A DNA stretch of 64,000 nt, from NCBI RefSeq assembly GCF_000740895.1, contig NC_025260.1, positions 1,778,001 through 1,842,000 on the forward strand, read 5' to 3'. Position 1 is the first letter of the stretch; every line of letters begins with the position of its first letter. The DNA is from Theileria orientalis strain Shintoku. Its lineage: Eukaryota; Apicomplexa; Aconoidasida; Piroplasmida; Theileriidae. Of the stretch, positions 43,528-55,776 are shown piece by piece. The notes under the pieces were generated by a model, which worked only from the letters and a program-made list of their open reading frames with translations, had not been told where the DNA came from and did no database searches. Made by a program: the position numbers and the translations under genes.

Positions 43528-44937
43528 TCACTTCCTCGAGGAAAGTGAAGAGGCCCTCGACGACCTGTACTTCCGAAGCGAGTAGAAGTCCCTCAGCTGA
43601 GTGTCGACGCCCTTTGAGTGCTTCGCGATCAGCTTCTGCACTATCAGAGGCGTTTTCGGCGTGAATGGCGTGTCGGGACGAGCTGGCGTCTTCGGCGCCT
43701 TGAGCTTCCGGTACAGCTTGTTTGCGATCTCCTCCCTCTCCAGCGGCCTCGGCATGTTGAACTCCTTGCCCTCCCTCAGACTCGGGTCCTCCCTTATCAG
43801 CTTCTTTACCGCGTCGCGGCCTGTGGGCGCCGGCGTCTGCGGAATCGACTCCACGCTTCCGATCGTGCCCCAAGTAAATATCGGCTCCGCCTCGCCGGCC
43901 ACTATTTTTGGCGTGAACACGTACGAACTCGCGTTTCCGCTGTTCTCCAGAAGCTCCTTGTTTCTCGAGGCTCCGTGCGCCACCACCAGGTCCGATATTT
44001 CCTCGTCGGCCTTTCTTCTCTTTATTTTGTTAGTCCTGCTCGCCTGCAGTGCTGCCATCTGATCCAACTCCTTGTGGCCCAGGCTCAGATTCGTATTTCT
44101 CGCCAGTATCACTCCTCCTGTCGGCTCCAGCGGCTTCTCATCCGGCGAGAAGAATAAGAGGTTCCTTGCTTCAAACTTATTCAGCTGCAGCCCCGTCGAC
44201 CTCTCTCCCACGTTCGTCTTCTTCTGCACATCTGCCAGCGCCAAATTGTGCCTGTGCTCTGCATCCTCCATCCACTTCGTCCTCTCATTTTTATCATGAA
44301 TGTCCTTTTCCATTAGCTTGTCGAAGCTTCTGTTGTCTTCCGAGGAGAATATTCTATTGAATTCGTCCAGCTTCAGCCCATCCTTTCCCAGGTTCACCAG
44401 TACGTTTTCGTCTGCTATTGTTCTCAGGTACACTTCGTTGTTGATCTCCCCCGACTTGATCATCTCCAATTCTCGCTCCAGCTTGCCCGCCAACTTCTTG
44501 TTTCCTGATTTTTCTGCTTCCGATATTGCCTTCAGGTACCTGTACTTCAGCAAGTCTGGGAAATAGTCACGCTCTATTATGTTCTCCATACACGCCACGT
44601 AGTCATCTTCGTTCAGCTCCTTCACCGTTTTCCTCTTCTCCAACCTCCTCAATGTGGACGCATATGGCGCAACTGGCAACTTTACTTCTGTAGGAACTCC
44701 ATTTAGGACGCCCAGGGATCTATTTTGTCGTGCAACGGCCTGTTCAGCCAGTTTAGAGCGTGAAACACTGTTGATTTTAGAAACAGATACGTCCGTGCCT
44801 TTACCTTTATGATGTGTACAATCTGAACTGCTCGAAGAACTGGAATGGCCAGCAGTCTCATTCTTTGAATCGGTAGAAGGCCTTCTCACTTTATTCACAG
44901 TTCTACGCTCAGGAGATTTAGGTTTATTTTCATCCAT
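43528..44937 (-). CDS. ESS2: ESS2/DGCR14-like nuclear splicing-associated protein
   Basis: An intronless 469-aa frame. Family marks: LNEDDYVACMENIIERDYFP near residue 115, then KTNVGERSTGLQLNKFEARN, NLLFFSPDE, FTWGTIGSVESIPQTP near 360, and a basic C-terminal part. The matching segments in ESS2/Es2 are the 'YxxxLexIIerDfFPdl' box and the 'FTWGTIegTP' box. The protein associates with the spliceosome C complex and nuclear speckles in other eukaryotes. The N-terminus is Ser/Lys-rich and disordered. Convergent with the actin-like gene, divergent from the NSUN gene. Confidence 0.85.
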   Translation of the reverse strand: MDENKPKSPERRTVNKVRRPSTDSKNETAGHSSSSSSSDCTHHKGKGTDVSVSKINSVSRSKLAEQAVARQNRSLGVLNGVPTEVKLPVAPYASTLRRLEKRKTVKELNEDDYVACMENIIERDYFPDLLKYRYLKAISEAEKSGNKKLAGKLERELEMIKSGEINNEVYLRTIADENVLVNLGKDGLKLDEFNRIFSSEDNRSFDKLMEKDIHDKNERTKWMEDAEHRHNLALADVQKKTNVGERSTGLQLNKFEARNLLFFSPDEKPLEPTGGVILARNTNLSLGHKELDQMAALQASRTNKIKRRKADEEISDLVVAHGASRNKELLENSGNASSYVFTPKIVAGEAEPIFTWGTIGSVESIPQTPAPTGRDAVKKLIREDPSLREGKEFNMPRPLEREEIANKLYRKLKAPKTPARPDTPFTPKTPLIVQKLIAKHSKGVDTQLRDFYSLRKYRSSRASSLSSRK

Positions 44938-45138
44938 TTTAAAAATTTAATGTTACAAATCATATCCTAGTGTATCATGTATTTAATTATATGCAAAAAT
45001 CAACAATATGAATTATTTAGCCTAATTAAAACAACTGAATATCGGGTCTCACAAGTCAGTTAGTATTACACTTGTTTATTAAAAAATCATATATTTGTAC
45101 ACTAAGGTAGCTGTTTTTAAAGTAGAAGCTAATTTGTG

Positions 45139-46354
45139 ATGGAAATCGCATCCCCTGGCCCTGGAATCCTATTTGAAAACCACTATTCTAATTTGTTTAA
45201 GAATAGGTGGGATAAACTGTACTCATCTCTAAAAAAACCTGTTAAAAACATAGCACTCATTCCCCCCTTTTACGCCGATATTCCTCCGCAGAATGATGAG
45301 AATGATTTAGAAAATTTCAGGGCTGACCATTCTCAGATTCCAGATGACGAGCCGGCTTATAAACTAACAGTTCTTCCCTGGTGTTATGAAATAGAAATGT
45401 ATGGCTCACTAACGCCAAAAGAACGATCTAATGTACTATATAACAAGAATATATTTGACGCAAATGGCCTGGTGTCTCGACTTAACGACTACGTATATTA
45501 TCTAGGTAACGCAGAACACACATTAATTAACACTCAGATGGAGCCTCGGCATTCGCAGCCTTCTGTCTAGACGCAAGGCCAGGTGAACGAGTTTTGGACA
45601 TGTGCTCATCTCCAGGAGGCAAGACAATCATTTTGGTCTCAACCATGTTCAATGAACAGAAGTTTAATCTGAGCGGAATCCCCAACGGTTCGAATTTGTC
45701 AACAACTGAGCTCGTGGAAGCACTGAAAAATAAAATGAACACGGGCACGAAAAACGTGGAATCCCTACTGGTGTGCAACGAGCCGAATCAAGCAAGGTAT
45801 AAAAGGATGACAGAAACAGTGAAAAGGTTCATCCCGGACAAACTGATTTCAGGAATGCACATACAGTTTGTAAACTATGACGCGACGCTGCCGAGTAAGT
45901 TCCAAAGGTTCGGAAAATTTGATAAAATCCTGATCGACGCACCCTGCTCGTCGGAAAGGCACCTGATAAGCAAGAGTCTGCCGTGGAGCTACAAGAACGT
46001 GAAGGAGAACTCGAAGAGACAGTTGAAGCTACTCCAAACAGCAATATCGCTACTCAAGGCAGGAGGAACGGTGGTATACTGCACGTGCGCCCTGGATCCA
46101 ATGGAAAACGAGCTGGTAAGAAAGAGAGGGATAAACACTTTTAGATAATAAACACGATTTTAAAGGCATACGAGGACGTGAAGCACGTGAATATAGAGTA
46201 CGATGATGTTTTGAGTCGACACCAACACTTCTGTAACAAGGAGTGCCCGGGTCACGACAAGTTTAAACCGGAAAAGAGAACGTACGGGTGTTCACTGATG
46301 CCAGATTTATCAGAGTTCGGCCCTTTGTACATCGCAAAGCTGCAAAAACAATAA
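45139..46354 (+). CDS. NSUN-type RNA cytosine-C5 methyltransferase (NSUN3/4-like)
   Basis: SAM-dependent m5C methylation of tRNA or mitochondrial rRNA. Three exons, 45139-45505, 45538-46115 and 46166-46354, giving 377 aa. The 32-nt first intron is needed to give the conserved run YYLDGASAFAACLDARPGER. After it come the SAM loop VLDMCSSPGGKT (motif I), motif IV DAPCSSERH with its conserved Cys, and motif VI VVYCTCAL with the catalytic Cys. The N-terminal part (LFKNRWDKLYSSLKKPVKN) is like NSUN3/NSUN4, and there is no PUA domain. The Asn-rich insert between motifs I and II is lineage-specific. Confidence 0.88.
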
Positions 46355-46531
46355 TATAGTAAAATATTGCTGTCGTACATATTTCTTACAGCACCATAGA
46401 TGTGTATGATGTTGTAGCAATTAACAGAGAAAATTTGTTAACAAATGTATTTTAAACTAGAAAATAGAGTAAATAATTTTAAATAACACAAATGTCATGT
46501 ATTAACTCACGTAATAGTCTGTATAAATAGA

Positions 46532-48787
46532 ATGGCTAGGAATTTGGGCTGGGAATACGTTAAAAGGAGATCTTCCATTAAAATCCTCTCCACAGTGTTC
46601 AAATACCACTGCGCGCTGATGTTTCTAGTGACAGTGTTGAACGTTATGCTTTTTAACCTGTTCAGATTCTTGATAACCTCAGCCAGTAAGTTTAACGAAT
46701 ATAATCAGTAAACGCACGTAGGGTCACCAATAGTCAATTTCATAAACGTGTCCATAAACGTGGCTCCGTCGTTCCTTTTCTTGATTATCCTGTTTTGCCT
46801 AAAACACATATCATTCAAAGGTGAGTTTGCGTGATGCATATTAGTGAATAACACACACTAAATGAGGTGTAGGATGCTTCGTTAACTCGTTCTACCTGGA
46901 CATACTATCATTATCGTCGATTCTAATGGTCGTACTATCGGTGTTGTTCACAGCAAACTCGTTCATAAAGCTCAAGGTCACGGAGTTCAGACTGTGCTTT
47001 GTGCTGACAGGATGGTAGGTCCAAGGAAGTTATAGATCAATGTACAGCCTATTGCACTTTCTGAGAGTAAGAAGACAGAACTTGGACGTGAGCAGAGTGT
47101 TGGACAGACAGAATGTGGCTAGCGTAAGGCTGCGCTCATACCTAGTGAAGGTGAGTCCAAGGGTCAAACAAATACATTAGAACATGGTCCACTGCACACT
47201 GTCGTACTTCCTGACGCTGTCGCTCTTCGGAGTGATGCAACTGGTACACCTGGCGGGACAATCGACGTTCCCGTCACTCGATACGCTCAAGTACAGCAAC
47301 CCGCTCACGTCGTTCGTGTACGACGTAAATTATTTCCTCTCGCAGCTGCCATGCACGACAAACTACTACCACTTCTCGTTCAGGTAATTGGAAATTTGAA
47401 TGACGTTTTGTAGCTTCTTGGAGAAGCTGGAGTTGTTCCTGGCGCTCCTCTGGACACTGGCGCTCTGCGACTACTACCTGGAAATGATGAACGTGGAATC
47501 GACGCACATGGTAGGATTATTCGCTAGATAAAATGGTTCAGGACGTGGACCTGATGCAAAACCTGGATGCGATGCCAGTACACAACCAGTCTAGTCTCCA
47601 GGACGAGGTAAGAGCACAGATAGAAGTGCATTAGAGTGTTAACCACGTTTACTGACATGGATATATGGAGTTAGACGCACATACATATACTCAAGTAAAA
47701 CCCACAAACGCACGTGTAGATTCTATTTGCAAGAGCAGCCTACAACTACAGTAAAAACATATCATACACGCTGAACAGCGAAACCATGAAGTACGTGTCA
47801 AACCCACCCTCGCTGAAGATGCCGGAGGAGGAGACGATGAGGTCGCGGAGGTCGTACATACAGCCGTTCCGAAAACTTACCGCGGGACCAGGATATAAAA
47901 ACACGATCAACCTGACGGCGTACGACCTGGATTCGAAGAAGGATAGGTATCAGCTGGATTTGGTGGTGTATAAAATGCTAGCGGACAATAGCCTGAATTT
48001 CTGGTCAAACTACGTCCATTCGTGCCTGGAGACGATGGAAGAAAGCAGGCTTAACTTACACCACCTGGTAGACTACCCGTTCACGAAGGAACAGAAGATA
48101 AACATACTGGACGAAAACGTGCAAACCTACAAGGGCTCACGCAGCAGGGGATTCTACACGTCGTTCCAATCCTTTCTGATATACGTAGCATCGTATTTTA
48201 ACTGTTTCCACAAATCTAAGACAATATCAACAAACGTATTTTAAATCATATATAGGGAATTTAGTTACTACAACCAGTACTACTAATACTACTACTAATA
48301 TTAATATTATTACTACTATTACTATTACTAATACTACAATTGCTGCCACTACCATTGGCAATTTTTAATCGTTTTATCAGTTGGTTAACATGCTACTGCT
48401 CTGCATCGTGTACCTGAGGGGGATAACATCGTGGCTGTGCATCGCGAACATGATCGGAACGGATCAGAACAAAGTCAAGTTCGTGGCGAAGGACGTCATT
48501 CAACACTCAGTAAGTGCCAGGAAAACACATTCTCGCACAGCTTAAAATACATAAAACAATATCGACGCTCAACACAGCTTCAATACCGACTCACATAAGG
48601 AGTTACCTGGAAACGCTGAATACAGGTTAGTCAAGTGATGTGAAAATGGATGCGCGCAGATATCAACAGCACGCTGAAGAAGCTGGCAGTGTTCACAGAA
48701 ACGCTGCTGTATTCGAAATTTGACACGAGCTTTGAAACGTTCAGACAGCTGGAGCATCTATTTAATAATCGCAGACCGTCGACATAA
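46532..48787 (+). CDS. Multi-pass membrane protein, NDC1 nucleoporin-like
   Basis: Eleven exons: 46532-46685, 46722-46820, 46873-47014, 47048-47150, 47181-47383, 47414-47510, 47542-47607, 47720-48235, 48381-48509, 48541-48625 and 48660-48787, giving 573 aa with all phases closed. The N-terminal half has about six TM helices (for example CALMFLVTVLNVMLFNLF, FLFLIILFCL, SSILMVVLSVLFTAN). The C-terminal half is soluble and helical. The segment RGITSWLCIANMIGTDQNKV followed by VAKDVIQH resembles the 'LASWxxxxLxxDxxGVVQKDIP' region of NDC1, the membrane anchor of nuclear pores. The identity is inferred from architecture. Intron 48236-48380 holds a (TACTAATAC)-like repeat. Confidence 0.65.
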
Positions 48788-49246
48788 CTTGAAAGAGGAA
48801 AGTAAGATATATTAGTGTGTATGTGCAATAACGGAAAATGTGTAAACAATAGGGAGCAATAAAGGCACCTTTAGAAAAAATAAATGTAATATCACGTAAT
48901 GTACACTTGTAAGCATGTATTAGTGGTAAATATTGAGACGATAAGGAGGTAAAGTTAATGCGTAGTAGTCATACACACATACACGAGGAAATTAAGTGAA
49001 TGAGACTAAAAAGTGGAAAAGAAATGATAACTAGCAGATTAAAAAAAAGAAGGACAGGAAAGGAAAAATAACACGGCGAAAAAGAAACACATAAACAATT
49101 TGGTGAAAATGTGTTGAGAGACTGAGGTAACACCACAGAACGGAATCCTAACAATAAAAGATAAAATGCAATCGAAACACGGCAAAATTTGTACACTAAA
49201 ATGCGTAAACGGTAAAATGGGATTCTGTGGGCTCGAAGTACTATAG
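48788..49246. other. Intergenic, no gene seen
   Basis: Purine-rich on the plus strand (long aagaagga and ggaaaa runs). The minus ORFs here (48969-49335) are pyrimidine-driven Phe/Leu/Ser translations without splice partners or motifs. Confidence 0.55.
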
Positions 49247-49637
49247 ATGGCTGAATCAGAGCAGGTCCCGAGGGGATTATACGGTAACATACACCAGACG
49301 TATTTCAGGGTAAAGTCATCACTCAGCGTAAGCAATATTCACGAGGCGCTTATACTGTTTCACCAGAAGCTGCTGATCGGCGATCCCAGGTCCTACTACG
49401 TGCTGTAAGTTAGTGAAGAAGCCATTTACGTTCAGACTCACCTCCACGTTCGCTCTACTCTTTGTCCTGGTCTACGCCTACTACAGGCTCCTGGAGCTCT
49501 CCAAGGTTAGTTTAACTCGAGTGACCCCTTCTTAGAGTTCGCGGAGTATTCTCCGTCGCAATCTGGAGCGCCAGGCCATTCTGAAGGATAGGATAAAGAA
49601 TTATCTGTTCAACGTCCTGGAAGACTCGTTCATATGA
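49247..49637 (+). CDS. Small single-TM protein, 109 aa
   Basis: Three exons, 49247-49404, 49436-49505 and 49536-49637, with introns of 31 and 30 nt. The N-terminal 60 residues are soluble (MAESEQVPRGLYGNIHQTYF). One hydrophobic helix follows (LLTSTFALLFVLVYAYYRLL). A basic C-terminal tail (RRNLERQAILKDRIKNYL) comes last, as in tail-facing small ER or mitochondrial membrane proteins. Not recognised. The phase-consistent introns support a real gene. Confidence 0.6.
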
Positions 49638-49744
49638 GCCGATTTCAGCTTAAACTATGTTTTTTTCTGTTAGCTTTGTAAATGTACTAATATTTTATCT
49701 GAGTGTACTGTTAAATTATGTAGACTAGATACCCTGCCGTGTAT

Positions 49745-49832
49745 TTTCGCTAATATATCGTTAATTACTGCTACTGTGCCGTGTATGTTCGTTAATATAT
49801 CGTTAATTACTGCTACTGTGCTGCCTATGTTC
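49745..49832 (+). repeat. Short duplicated spacer repeat
   Basis: Two direct copies of about 42 bases around ttcg(c/t)taatatatcgttaa and ttactgctactgtg, in the spacer between the 109-aa gene and the VPS35 3' end. No coding value is seen. Confidence 0.7.
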
Positions 49833-49932
49833 GCTGGTACATCACATAAATCACCTAATATGTCACATGAACGAGTTAAAGCTGTAGTGTGTAGTTGCAC
49901 GTCAGTGTATACTAGGGTGTGTACTCATAACA

Positions 49933-52900
49933 TTACTTGCCGACCAGGTTTACAAACCTCTGAATCCCGTCGACCTTCTCGTTGTAAGTCTCGAACTCGT
50001 CCTTGCTCAGCTTCGGAAGCAGCTCGTCGAGCTTACTCTGTATCAGCTTCGTCACGCTCTTGAGCTTGAAGTACCTCGAGGTCTCGAGCGGGTAGAGCAG
50101 CGCCTCCACGAGCTTGTACGGGGCGCAGAAGTCGAAGGTGTTCACCACGGTCACGCACCTTTCGAGGCACCAGCAGAGTCGCTGCTCGTTGTAGTAGTGC
50201 GGCGAGCTGAACAGGTAGGCTGCCACTGCGAGCGCCTGGCACCTGTGGTGTATCCGCGTGAGGTTGAGGCCGTACTTTGCCAGCAGCATGGCGACGTTGA
50301 AGTAGTCGTCCTTCTCCAGGATCGTGATCTTGCTCGACACTGCCGAGCACATGTACTTCAGGCTACTAAGCCTGTCCGAGCTGTACGTGATCTCGTCCTC
50401 GTAGCAGTTGCATGCGTGCATCAGGAAGTTGAGGCACATCATCTTCATGTCACTCGCGAAGCTCCCGTTTTCTCCCAGGGAGGTCACGCACGTCCTTGCG
50501 AACTCGTCCACGCTAACGGCTGTGAGTATCAGCAACTTCAAAGTTTCCTGCAAATTTTTATCACTCGAGCCTCAGGGTCGTAACTCCTTAATACAGCCAC
50601 TTAGCTAATATAAATGCTAACTATTCATCAGCTATGCAGTCAAAAGACCCAATCATATTTAACTAATCTAACTAGTCGATATGAATATTAATAATGAATA
50701 TATAAAATGAATAATAACATGAATATATAGAATGACTATTAATAATATGAGTGTATAACATGATTATTAATAATGAGTATATAACATGATTATTAATAAC
50801 GAGTATATAATAATGGCTGTGCAACTTACTGATGGCGATATTGGCTGCAACACTTCGGCTATCGAGTTTACGAACTTAAAGATTTCCATGGCGAACTCGT
50901 GGGTGTGTGATATTTTAAGCGAGCTCATCTTCGCGTTCAGTGTCTGATCTGCTTCGGCTGAACACGTTGCGAAGATCAGGTTCAGGCTGCACGTAATAAG
51001 GCAGGGCAGCGTGTACTTCAACCTCAGACTTCCACCGTTCAGAATCTTACTCATCAGGTCCTTATATATTAAAAACTGTTCGTTTACACTTGAACACTAA
51101 ACATTGTTTATCGGTTATTAATTTGGTTAGTTTACTACTCCGTTGGCCATTTAGCTAGTTATTTGCAAGTTATTACTCAGCCATTTAGCTAGTTATTTGT
51201 AAGTTATTACTCAGCCATTTAGCTAGTTATTTGTAAGTTATTAGGTAGTTATTTATTCGTCAGTTGCCTTTAGAAGTGGACGACGTTGCGTAACTAGTAG
51301 CTAACTGTGACTCTAATCTACTAGCTTCCCACCTTTATTGCTTGTATTAATTTACATATTTGAAACTGCTCCAGCTTAATCTTCTCCAAGAGCGCGTCCG
51401 AGAGGAACTCGCTGTCCTCTCCCTTAAAGGGCTCAAACAGCGGCGCCACGAAGTGGAAGAAGACCTCGAAGCTCGAGAGCTCGTCCATCGCTATGCTCGT
51501 CGTCACGAGGCTGTCTATGAGGTCGTGCGACATCTTCTTCCTCATTTCCGGACTCAGGAAGGCCATCAGCTTCTCGTTGTAGCTCAGCTCCAGCGCCTTG
51601 AGCGAGAGCGTCTTGATTGGGATCGTCAGCAGCTTAACGATGCTCTGCGCCGGCGCTCCCTCGATCACCACATCTCCCAGCACGTTTGACAGCAGCTCCA
51701 CCACGTTGTTCAGTATGTACTCCACGTGCTCCACCACTCCTGGGTACAGCGTGGTTGTGAATTCCAGGAACGAGGCCAGCAGGTCCAGGTACCCCTTAAC
51801 TCCCACTCTTCCCCCCTCCTCGTCCGACCTAGTCACCGGCGCCCCCTTCGTCACTTTCAACTTCGACAAGTGTTTTTGAAATGTTAGAAATATGTCCACT
51901 CCCTCTGGGAGCGCCTATTTTATTATTTTGTCACTTCCACTAACACCCTTACCTCTGGGTTCGATGTCAGAAATGTCGATAACCTATTCATCATGGTTAT
52001 TAGAATCGAAATTCCATCATCTGCAACATTATTACTTTCTATTCCAGTTACTATATCGTCACTCATACGCATTGGTAATCTACTTATTAACCATCTACCA
52101 ATTTCTCAACATCAATATTTTCCAGTTACTTATATTTTTAATCGTTACCTGATTTAATTGATGACACGCAGGCTGACAGTATTTCATCTATTGTGTGTAT
52201 GTGAAACTCATCACTGAACGCCTGTATTAGGCAGTCTAGCAGGTATTTTTGCGCAACATAGTCGTCTATTGAGTTTATTTCGTTCAAAATTCTCGGCAGC
52301 GCCGTGGTTGCGTAGAAGTTTATGTCCACTCCCTCGAGCTGTGTTATCCTCACCAGGTTTGCTCCCACCAGCAGTCCCAGCTCCAGTCGCTCCTTGTCGA
52401 TCTTCTTCTTGTCCTGCCCCGTTTTATTTAAGCGTATCCACAACCTTATTGACTCACAGAAGTTGTTCATCAGGAAGTCGAACGAGTCCAAGAACCCGTT
52501 CTCGTTCCCTGGGTCTGAGTCCGGGAGCTTATCTTTGCATATCTGCACTAGGTAGTAGCGCAGGAACAATCCTCGCATCGGGTGCTGTATTCCTTTGCAC
52601 AACTCCGTGATATCGTCCAGTATTTCCTTCGCAGTCACCTTCTTGCTCTTTATGTAATGTGCTCCCACCATTATCAGCAGGTACAACCTCGGAAGAATAA
52701 AGGTTGCCTGCTGGACGGAAACGTACAATTCTCCTATAATGTTACTCTTTTTCGCGTGGTCTCCGATAAAATCCGATAAATATTCCAATTCGTTAAACAC
52801 CTTCATGTATAATTCGTAATAATGTATAGGTGATAGTGTGGACGTTCTCAGTTCCGATATTATATTTGAGCCGTGTTTGAGCGAATTGCTAATGTCTTCC

Positions 52901-53137
52901 ATTTCCTACAAATTATATTAGGCCCTTTGTGCGTGGAGATACGATTATATGTGGAGTGGTGTGGAATAAATAAATACACATAGCGGAATAGTCGCGTTTT
53001 ATGTAACATCAACTAACTATGGCCTTCTTCATATAGTAGGACTGCTCCTTCACGAAGAAAATGGCTTCTTCGAGAATCTTGCCTTGATCCGGGGGCGGAT
53101 AATTATTCGGTGAATTAACCACGTCGTCTAAAATCAT
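49933..53137 (-). CDS. VPS35: VPS35, retromer cargo-recognition subunit
   Basis: An alpha-solenoid of the retromer complex for endosome-to-Golgi retrieval. Six exons: 53137-53018, 52905-52149, 52020-51953, 51914-51333, 51060-50830 and 50547-49933, giving 790 aa, the normal VPS35 length. Marks: ILEEAIFFVKEQSYYMKKAI, LRTSTLSPIHYYELYMKVFN, the PRLYLLIMVGAHYIKSK box, GIQHPMRGLFLRYYLVQ (the conserved PRLYLL / HPxRGLFLR signature that contacts VPS26), LLIPIKT-like helices in the middle, and RLKYTLPCLITCSL towards the C-terminus. Introns 4 and 5 carry minisatellite or AT-rich repeats. Confidence 0.93.
51146..51247. repeat. 34-bp minisatellite, 3 copies, in a VPS35 intron
   Basis: Three direct copies beginning gccatttagctagttatttg at 51146, 51180 and 51214, with single-base variation only. 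Located in the intron between VPS35 exons 4 and 5. Confidence 0.9.
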
Positions 53138-53394
53138 GTTTTCTCAACACAAGCATATTAATTTCACATTCTATTTTAAAACCTCCGAATTATGACGTGT
53201 TGTATTACAATGTAAATTTAGTGTACATAAAATAATTATATAAAAAGGAATATAAGTTGATTTACGAAACCCATAATTTCCCATTGTTGTGTAAAAGAAT
53301 TTACATATTTATTCAATTACATTGTAGCATGTGTAATATAGTGACCACTTATTCTTCTTTTGCTCATTGCCCATTTTATGTTTAACATTTAATC

Positions 53395-55466
53395 ATGGCA
53401 GATGACTCAAGTAAAAAGGTTTCAACGATACAAAAGTTTTCTAAGATCAATTGCCTCTGGAATCCAAAGGATGCTAAAAATCCTAAATTGTACGATAGTT
53501 ATGCCTATTTGGATTTACATCTAAACCAGTTTTTAGCAAATATAATTGACGAGTTCACATTCTTGCCTCATTCCATCTACAAACCGTCTATTCATGTGTA
53601 CATAAACGAGAAACTTGTGTATAAAACTAAGATTTTGGACTTTAATAACGATTTGTTCGATGAATCCATAAGATTGAAGATATATTCGCCGCAAACAGTA
53701 GTAACTTTGAAGCTGTACGAGCACGAACAGTTTGATACCACAACCAGCGAAGAATTGAATATTAAGCCTGCGATCGTGTTTGAGAAGTCTAACATGGTTC
53801 TGATCTCGTGGGTTGATTTGGACATTGGACTCCTGGTGCCCGAAACGGACTATAAGGCAATATACACATTCAAGGCGAACCCGGCCTTTAACCCATATAA
53901 CCCGGGTGGCATTTTGTACTATCCTTCCAAGGGCAGCAGGCCGCAAATCCTGTCGAAGAAGGTGTGCTCGTCCTGCAAAGTGTGCTCGCTGCTATCGTAC
54001 ATCGCAGTCGGAACTGACAAGAATTACGAAACGATATCGAAGTACTTCGACTACAAGTTCGTGGACTCGGCCACGGACCCTTCGGAGTCGAACGAGGATG
54101 CCAAAAAGAGCGACGACGGCGACAAGTCGGACGACGAGGAGATGGATCTGGTGGATGTCATAGACATGTCGAACCTGTCGAAAAGGGGGAAGAAGGACGG
54201 GTGTAACTGCCTGCAGCTGAGGAACATACCCTCTAACTTCAAGAAGAACGCCTACGAGGTTTGCCTCAAGTGCCACGACTATGAAGTGTGTTGCGAGCAC
54301 ACGCTTAACAACTACTACCTGTCGGTCAACTTTAAGCTGGTGCCCTCGAAGGAAAAGGTGGACTTCACAACGGAGCTGTTCTCAAGCCTGCTGGCGGAGC
54401 ACCTGGACGTGAGGAGGTACTCGGACCTGGCCTCGATATTTGAGCGCTCGTACCAAAACTACAAAGCGTTCGAGTGCATATTCGATCACCTGTAAGTCCG
54501 CGGGCTTAATATTTGCTGTAGGCAAATGTCAAAGGAGAGAGCACTGCTGGTGCTCCGGTACTCGTTAATATTTCTGCTACTGGGACTCATACTGAACAGG
54601 TTTTTAACAACGCTGTTCTTTCTGCTGGTGAGTTACGCTACTTAGTTTTCTCTTTTCAACTAATATATCACGTAACTAGTTGACTAACCTGTGTACTGGT
54701 TGACTAGTTGACTAACCCGTGTACTGCTTAACTATTTGACTAACCTGTGTACTGGTTAACTAATGAGTTAAATAGCCTATTGGTTAATGAAGATGCCAAT
54801 AACAATTTGTTTTAGTCAGTTTTCTTCTTTTTGGTTAGAATAACGTCGATAAAGCAGTTTAATAAGGACAATGGAGATATCTTGTATTCCGCAAGGAATA
54901 CTTTCCTGAGTGGCCAAGGAGTGGACAAGTTTATAATGAGGCTGCTGGAAAAGGAAGTGAAGGAGAAGCAGTTGATAATACAGGGAAAGGTATACACAGT
55001 GGATCAGAAGTCAATAGAAAGAAACAACCTTAACATCCCGGAGCATAACATTGAGTCGAAGACGAAGCTGTACACGAAGGCGCACATGGGATACAGAAGA
55101 TGCGAAAACATAGCGCTGAAGACAGTGTGCTACGCAATCTCAGAGAGCATACCGGAGATCGTGAAAAAAACGCTGTTTATGATCCTGGTGATGTCGGACG
55201 CCCTGATTGGAGCAGCGAACGGAGTGCTGGCAGTCACGAGGTACTACGGAGTGCAGCTGGCGATATCGTTCTTCACACTGGGGCTCCTCTCACTCAAGTT
55301 CTATAAGCTGTGCCTGTTCCTGCTCAAAACGCTGCTGCTGGTGGTGGTCCTGGCGACGGCCTGCAAGGACCTCGACGCCGTAAAATACGGCCTTTCGATG
55401 CTCAAGAGCCTGTCGACGTACCTGATGCTGAGAGTGTACAGAGCTGAGTGGTTCCTGAACGGGTAA
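53395..55466 (+). CDS. C2-like, Cys-motif and multi-TM membrane protein, 617 aa
   Basis: Not recognised as a known family. Three exons: 53395-54491, 54522-54627 and 54816-55466. The N-terminal 170 residues read as beta-sandwich, compatible with a C2-like domain (SIHVYINEKLVYKTKILDFN, QTVVTLKLYEHEQFD, MVLISWVDLDIGLLVPETDY). Next come CSSCKVC, an acidic linker (DDGDKSDDEEMDLVD) and CLKCHDYEVCCEH. Exon 2 gives the first TM hairpin half (LLVLRYSLIFLLLGLIL). The C-terminal part has further hydrophobic helices (VVLATACKD region). C2 plus C-terminal hairpins recalls membrane-tether proteins such as MCTPs, but the similarity is architectural only. Intron 2 (54628-54815) has short repeats of the type ctaacctgtgtactggtt. 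Confidence 0.68.
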
Positions 55467-55530
55467 CTAAAGCTAATGTAAAATAGAATTGCGTATACGT
55501 GAGAGCGAGATATTAGGTATGTGTTAAGTG

Positions 55531-55776
55531 CTACTTCCGTTTTTGGACGAGGTTGTCCACGAAAATCATGTTCAGCTTGTTAGGGTCGGAGTCGTCCTCC
55601 ATAATCTGCCGCTTCTCCCTGTAAACACGGTACTCGAGCTTGACGTACTCAAGCAACATGTACATATAGCCGGAAATAACTGCGATACACAAGCCAGTCT
55701 AAAAATAAAAATTACAGCAAAAACTTACGGGAGAAAACACCCTCTTCCTCAGCAAATTTAACCTGTTCGTGTTCAT
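55531..55776 (-). CDS. Small single-TM protein, 71 aa
   Basis: Two exons, 55776-55729 and 55698-55531, with a 30-nt intron. A basic N-terminus (MNTNRLNLLRKRVFSP) comes before one TM helix (GLCIAVISGYMYMLLEY). A charged tail (REKRQIMEDDSDPNK, then VDNLVQKRK) follows. The size and 'basic, TM, charged tail' layout fit small mitochondrial inner-membrane or complex-assembly factors. That is only a guess. Confidence 0.6.

Noticed and set aside
43502..43873. Alternative minus ORF overlapping ESS2
   Set aside because: Different frame of the same strand without motifs; the ESS2 boxes lie in the 43528-44937 frame.
48969..49335. Two Phe/Leu/Ser-rich minus ORFs
   Set aside because: Pyrimidine-biased spacer translated; no start context, introns or homology signs.
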